Source: SOJZ01 sp964556565
GTDB lineage: Archaea; Thermoproteota; Bathyarchaeia; Bathyarchaeales; Bathyarchaeaceae
Assembly: GCA_964556565.1 (NCBI GenBank)
Contig: CAZKWF010000007.1
Span: 1-49,222, forward strand
Direction of reading: 5' to 3'
DNA: 49,222 bases
Positions 48,740 through 49,222 of this stretch are shown piece by piece. Made by a program: the position numbers and the translations under genes. The notes below the pieces were generated by a model that made no database searches, was not told the DNA's origin, and saw nothing but the letters and a program-made list of their open reading frames with translations. Position 1 is the stretch's first letter. Every line of letters starts with the position of its first letter.

Positions 48740-49154
48740 GTTTGTTATATAAGCGTATTTATAGATTATTATATGCACGTATGAATTGGAAAAATAAGTT
48801 TCCTCGTTCAAGTGTTTTTTCGATTCAGACATTCGTACAGAGGCGGATAAAAGGCCTGTGAGGATTGCTATTCCTCGACTGGAGGCAACGGGACACTCGA
48901 ATGAGCACTTAGAAGCTTTGAAGGACTTACAAGATGTGGCTTTAGGAGCTTGTCTATCTGTTTTTGGAAAAAGAATTGCTTTTTCACGGTTTCTTGCTTG
49001 TGTGTGAGAATAGTGTGAATGGAGTTTTTTGTATTGAGTTTATTTCTATAACTTAACTTTTGATATGAATTTGTATATGGAAAAACTTTTAAATGGAAAT
49101 TTTGAAAGCTATAGTCGCTACGAATATAATTCGTAAAAAAAGAGGAAAATAGAG
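48740..49154. other. Intergenic region with a plus-strand open frame of unclear status
   Basis: It carries AT-rich promoter-like sequence for both directions near 48742-48775. A plus-strand frame without a start runs from about 48810 to TGA 49009 (RPVRIAIPRLEATGHSNEHL, then EALKDLQDVALGACLSVFGK), about 65 codons. An ATG at 48780 opens a different frame of 27 codons (MNWKNKFPRSSVFS). One base change of frame would join them. It may be a degraded gene or an RNA; TTTTAAATGG near 49087 may be the promoter of the gene at 49155. Confidence 0.3.
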
Positions 49155-49222
49155 ATGAACATATCAAAGAAAAAATTGTTGGCGATAACACTAACACTAA
49201 CAACATTCTTAGCAATGTTTGC
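49155..49222 (+). CDS. Start of an exported protein, cut by the window edge
   Basis: ATG 49155 with AGAGGAAAAT upstream opens a frame encoding a textbook signal peptide (MNISKKKLLAITLTLTTFLA, then MF and the window ends). Only 22 codons are visible, so nothing can be said about function except that the product is exported or membrane-anchored. The long minus-strand frame covering this region is its shadow. Confidence 0.75.
   Translation, partial: MNISKKKLLAITLTLTTFLAMF

Noticed and set aside
48868..49215. 115-residue minus-strand frame at the right edge
   Set aside because: Opposite a Shine-Dalgarno plus signal-peptide start on the plus strand; its own composition is Ser/Phe/Lys noise.
1..49222. 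IS elements, prophage genes, toxin-antitoxin pair or restriction system
   Set aside because: No transposase, integrase, phage structural, nuclease or methyltransferase-specificity motif was found; the nucleotidyltransferase at 14.9 kb is a single fused protein without a partner gene.

Overview
The window reads as a piece of an archaeal genome: TFB, aIF1 (SUI1), CofE (coenzyme F420), RtcB plus archaease, an archaeal-type thiolase/HMG-CoA synthase/DUF35 locus, a polyprenyl synthetase, an OGG-type glycosylase, TATA-like boxes about 25-30 nt before likely transcription starts, and disrupted tRNA genes. The mix of a CdvA-like protein, DUF4443 and many small zinc-ribbon proteins fits a TACK-group archaeon, most likely a Bathyarchaeia relative. 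That placement is inference from gene content. A 100-N run at 34958-35057 shows this is a draft scaffold, probably metagenomic.

Layout. 1-5.4 kb: C-terminally cut PKD surface protein, MFS carrier, polyprenyl synthetase preceded by a duplicated copy of its own N-terminus, and two divergent PadR regulators around an inverted-repeat-rich promoter. 5.5-14 kb: SAH/MTA-type deaminase, ABC ATPase/permease pair, ADP-forming acyl-CoA synthetase alpha-type protein, a nucleotidyltransferase-kinase fusion, and a large coiled-coil protein of unknown function. 14-18.5 kb: small membrane protein, interrupted tRNA-Gln(CTG), nucleotidyltransferase, TFB, a zinc ribbon, aIF1, and a frameshifted TIGR04076 gene. 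18.6-24 kb: a thiolase-fold protein that has lost its catalytic residues, next to an HMG-CoA synthase carrying a fused DUF35 domain; a Yip1-like membrane protein; an MscS gene with three frameshifts; YbjQ. 24-30 kb: histone-deacetylase-family protein, CdvA-like protein with an acidic tail, interrupted tRNA-Ser(TGA), DUF4443 regulator divergent from an ECF S-component/DUF4430 pair, archaease. 30-37.4 kb: metallo-beta-lactamase protein, acyl-CoA dehydrogenase, SPL-like radical SAM, RtcB, glycosylase cut by the gap, CofE, second MBL hydrolase. 37.6-40.6 kb: two signal-peptide/TM-anchored surface proteins, small zinc protein, membrane-anchored winged-helix regulator. 40.6-48.7 kb: seven minus-strand genes for glycan assembly (GT2, three GT4, two methyltransferases, one large GT-C-like membrane protein). 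The window ends with the signal peptide of another exported protein.

The most unusual things seen are: (1) both tRNA genes carry 26-30 nt insertions right after the 5' acceptor strand, each with an extra upstream copy of the acceptor heptamer located at the predicted transcription start; (2) the active-site-less thiolase beside a DUF35-HMG-CoA synthase fusion; (3) a near-identical ~46-nt promoter-like element at 5.2 kb and 37.5 kb; (4) a perfect 18-bp inverted repeat abutting the rtcB TATA box; (5) the duplicated polyprenyl synthetase N-terminus. No CRISPR array, IS element or rRNA was seen.
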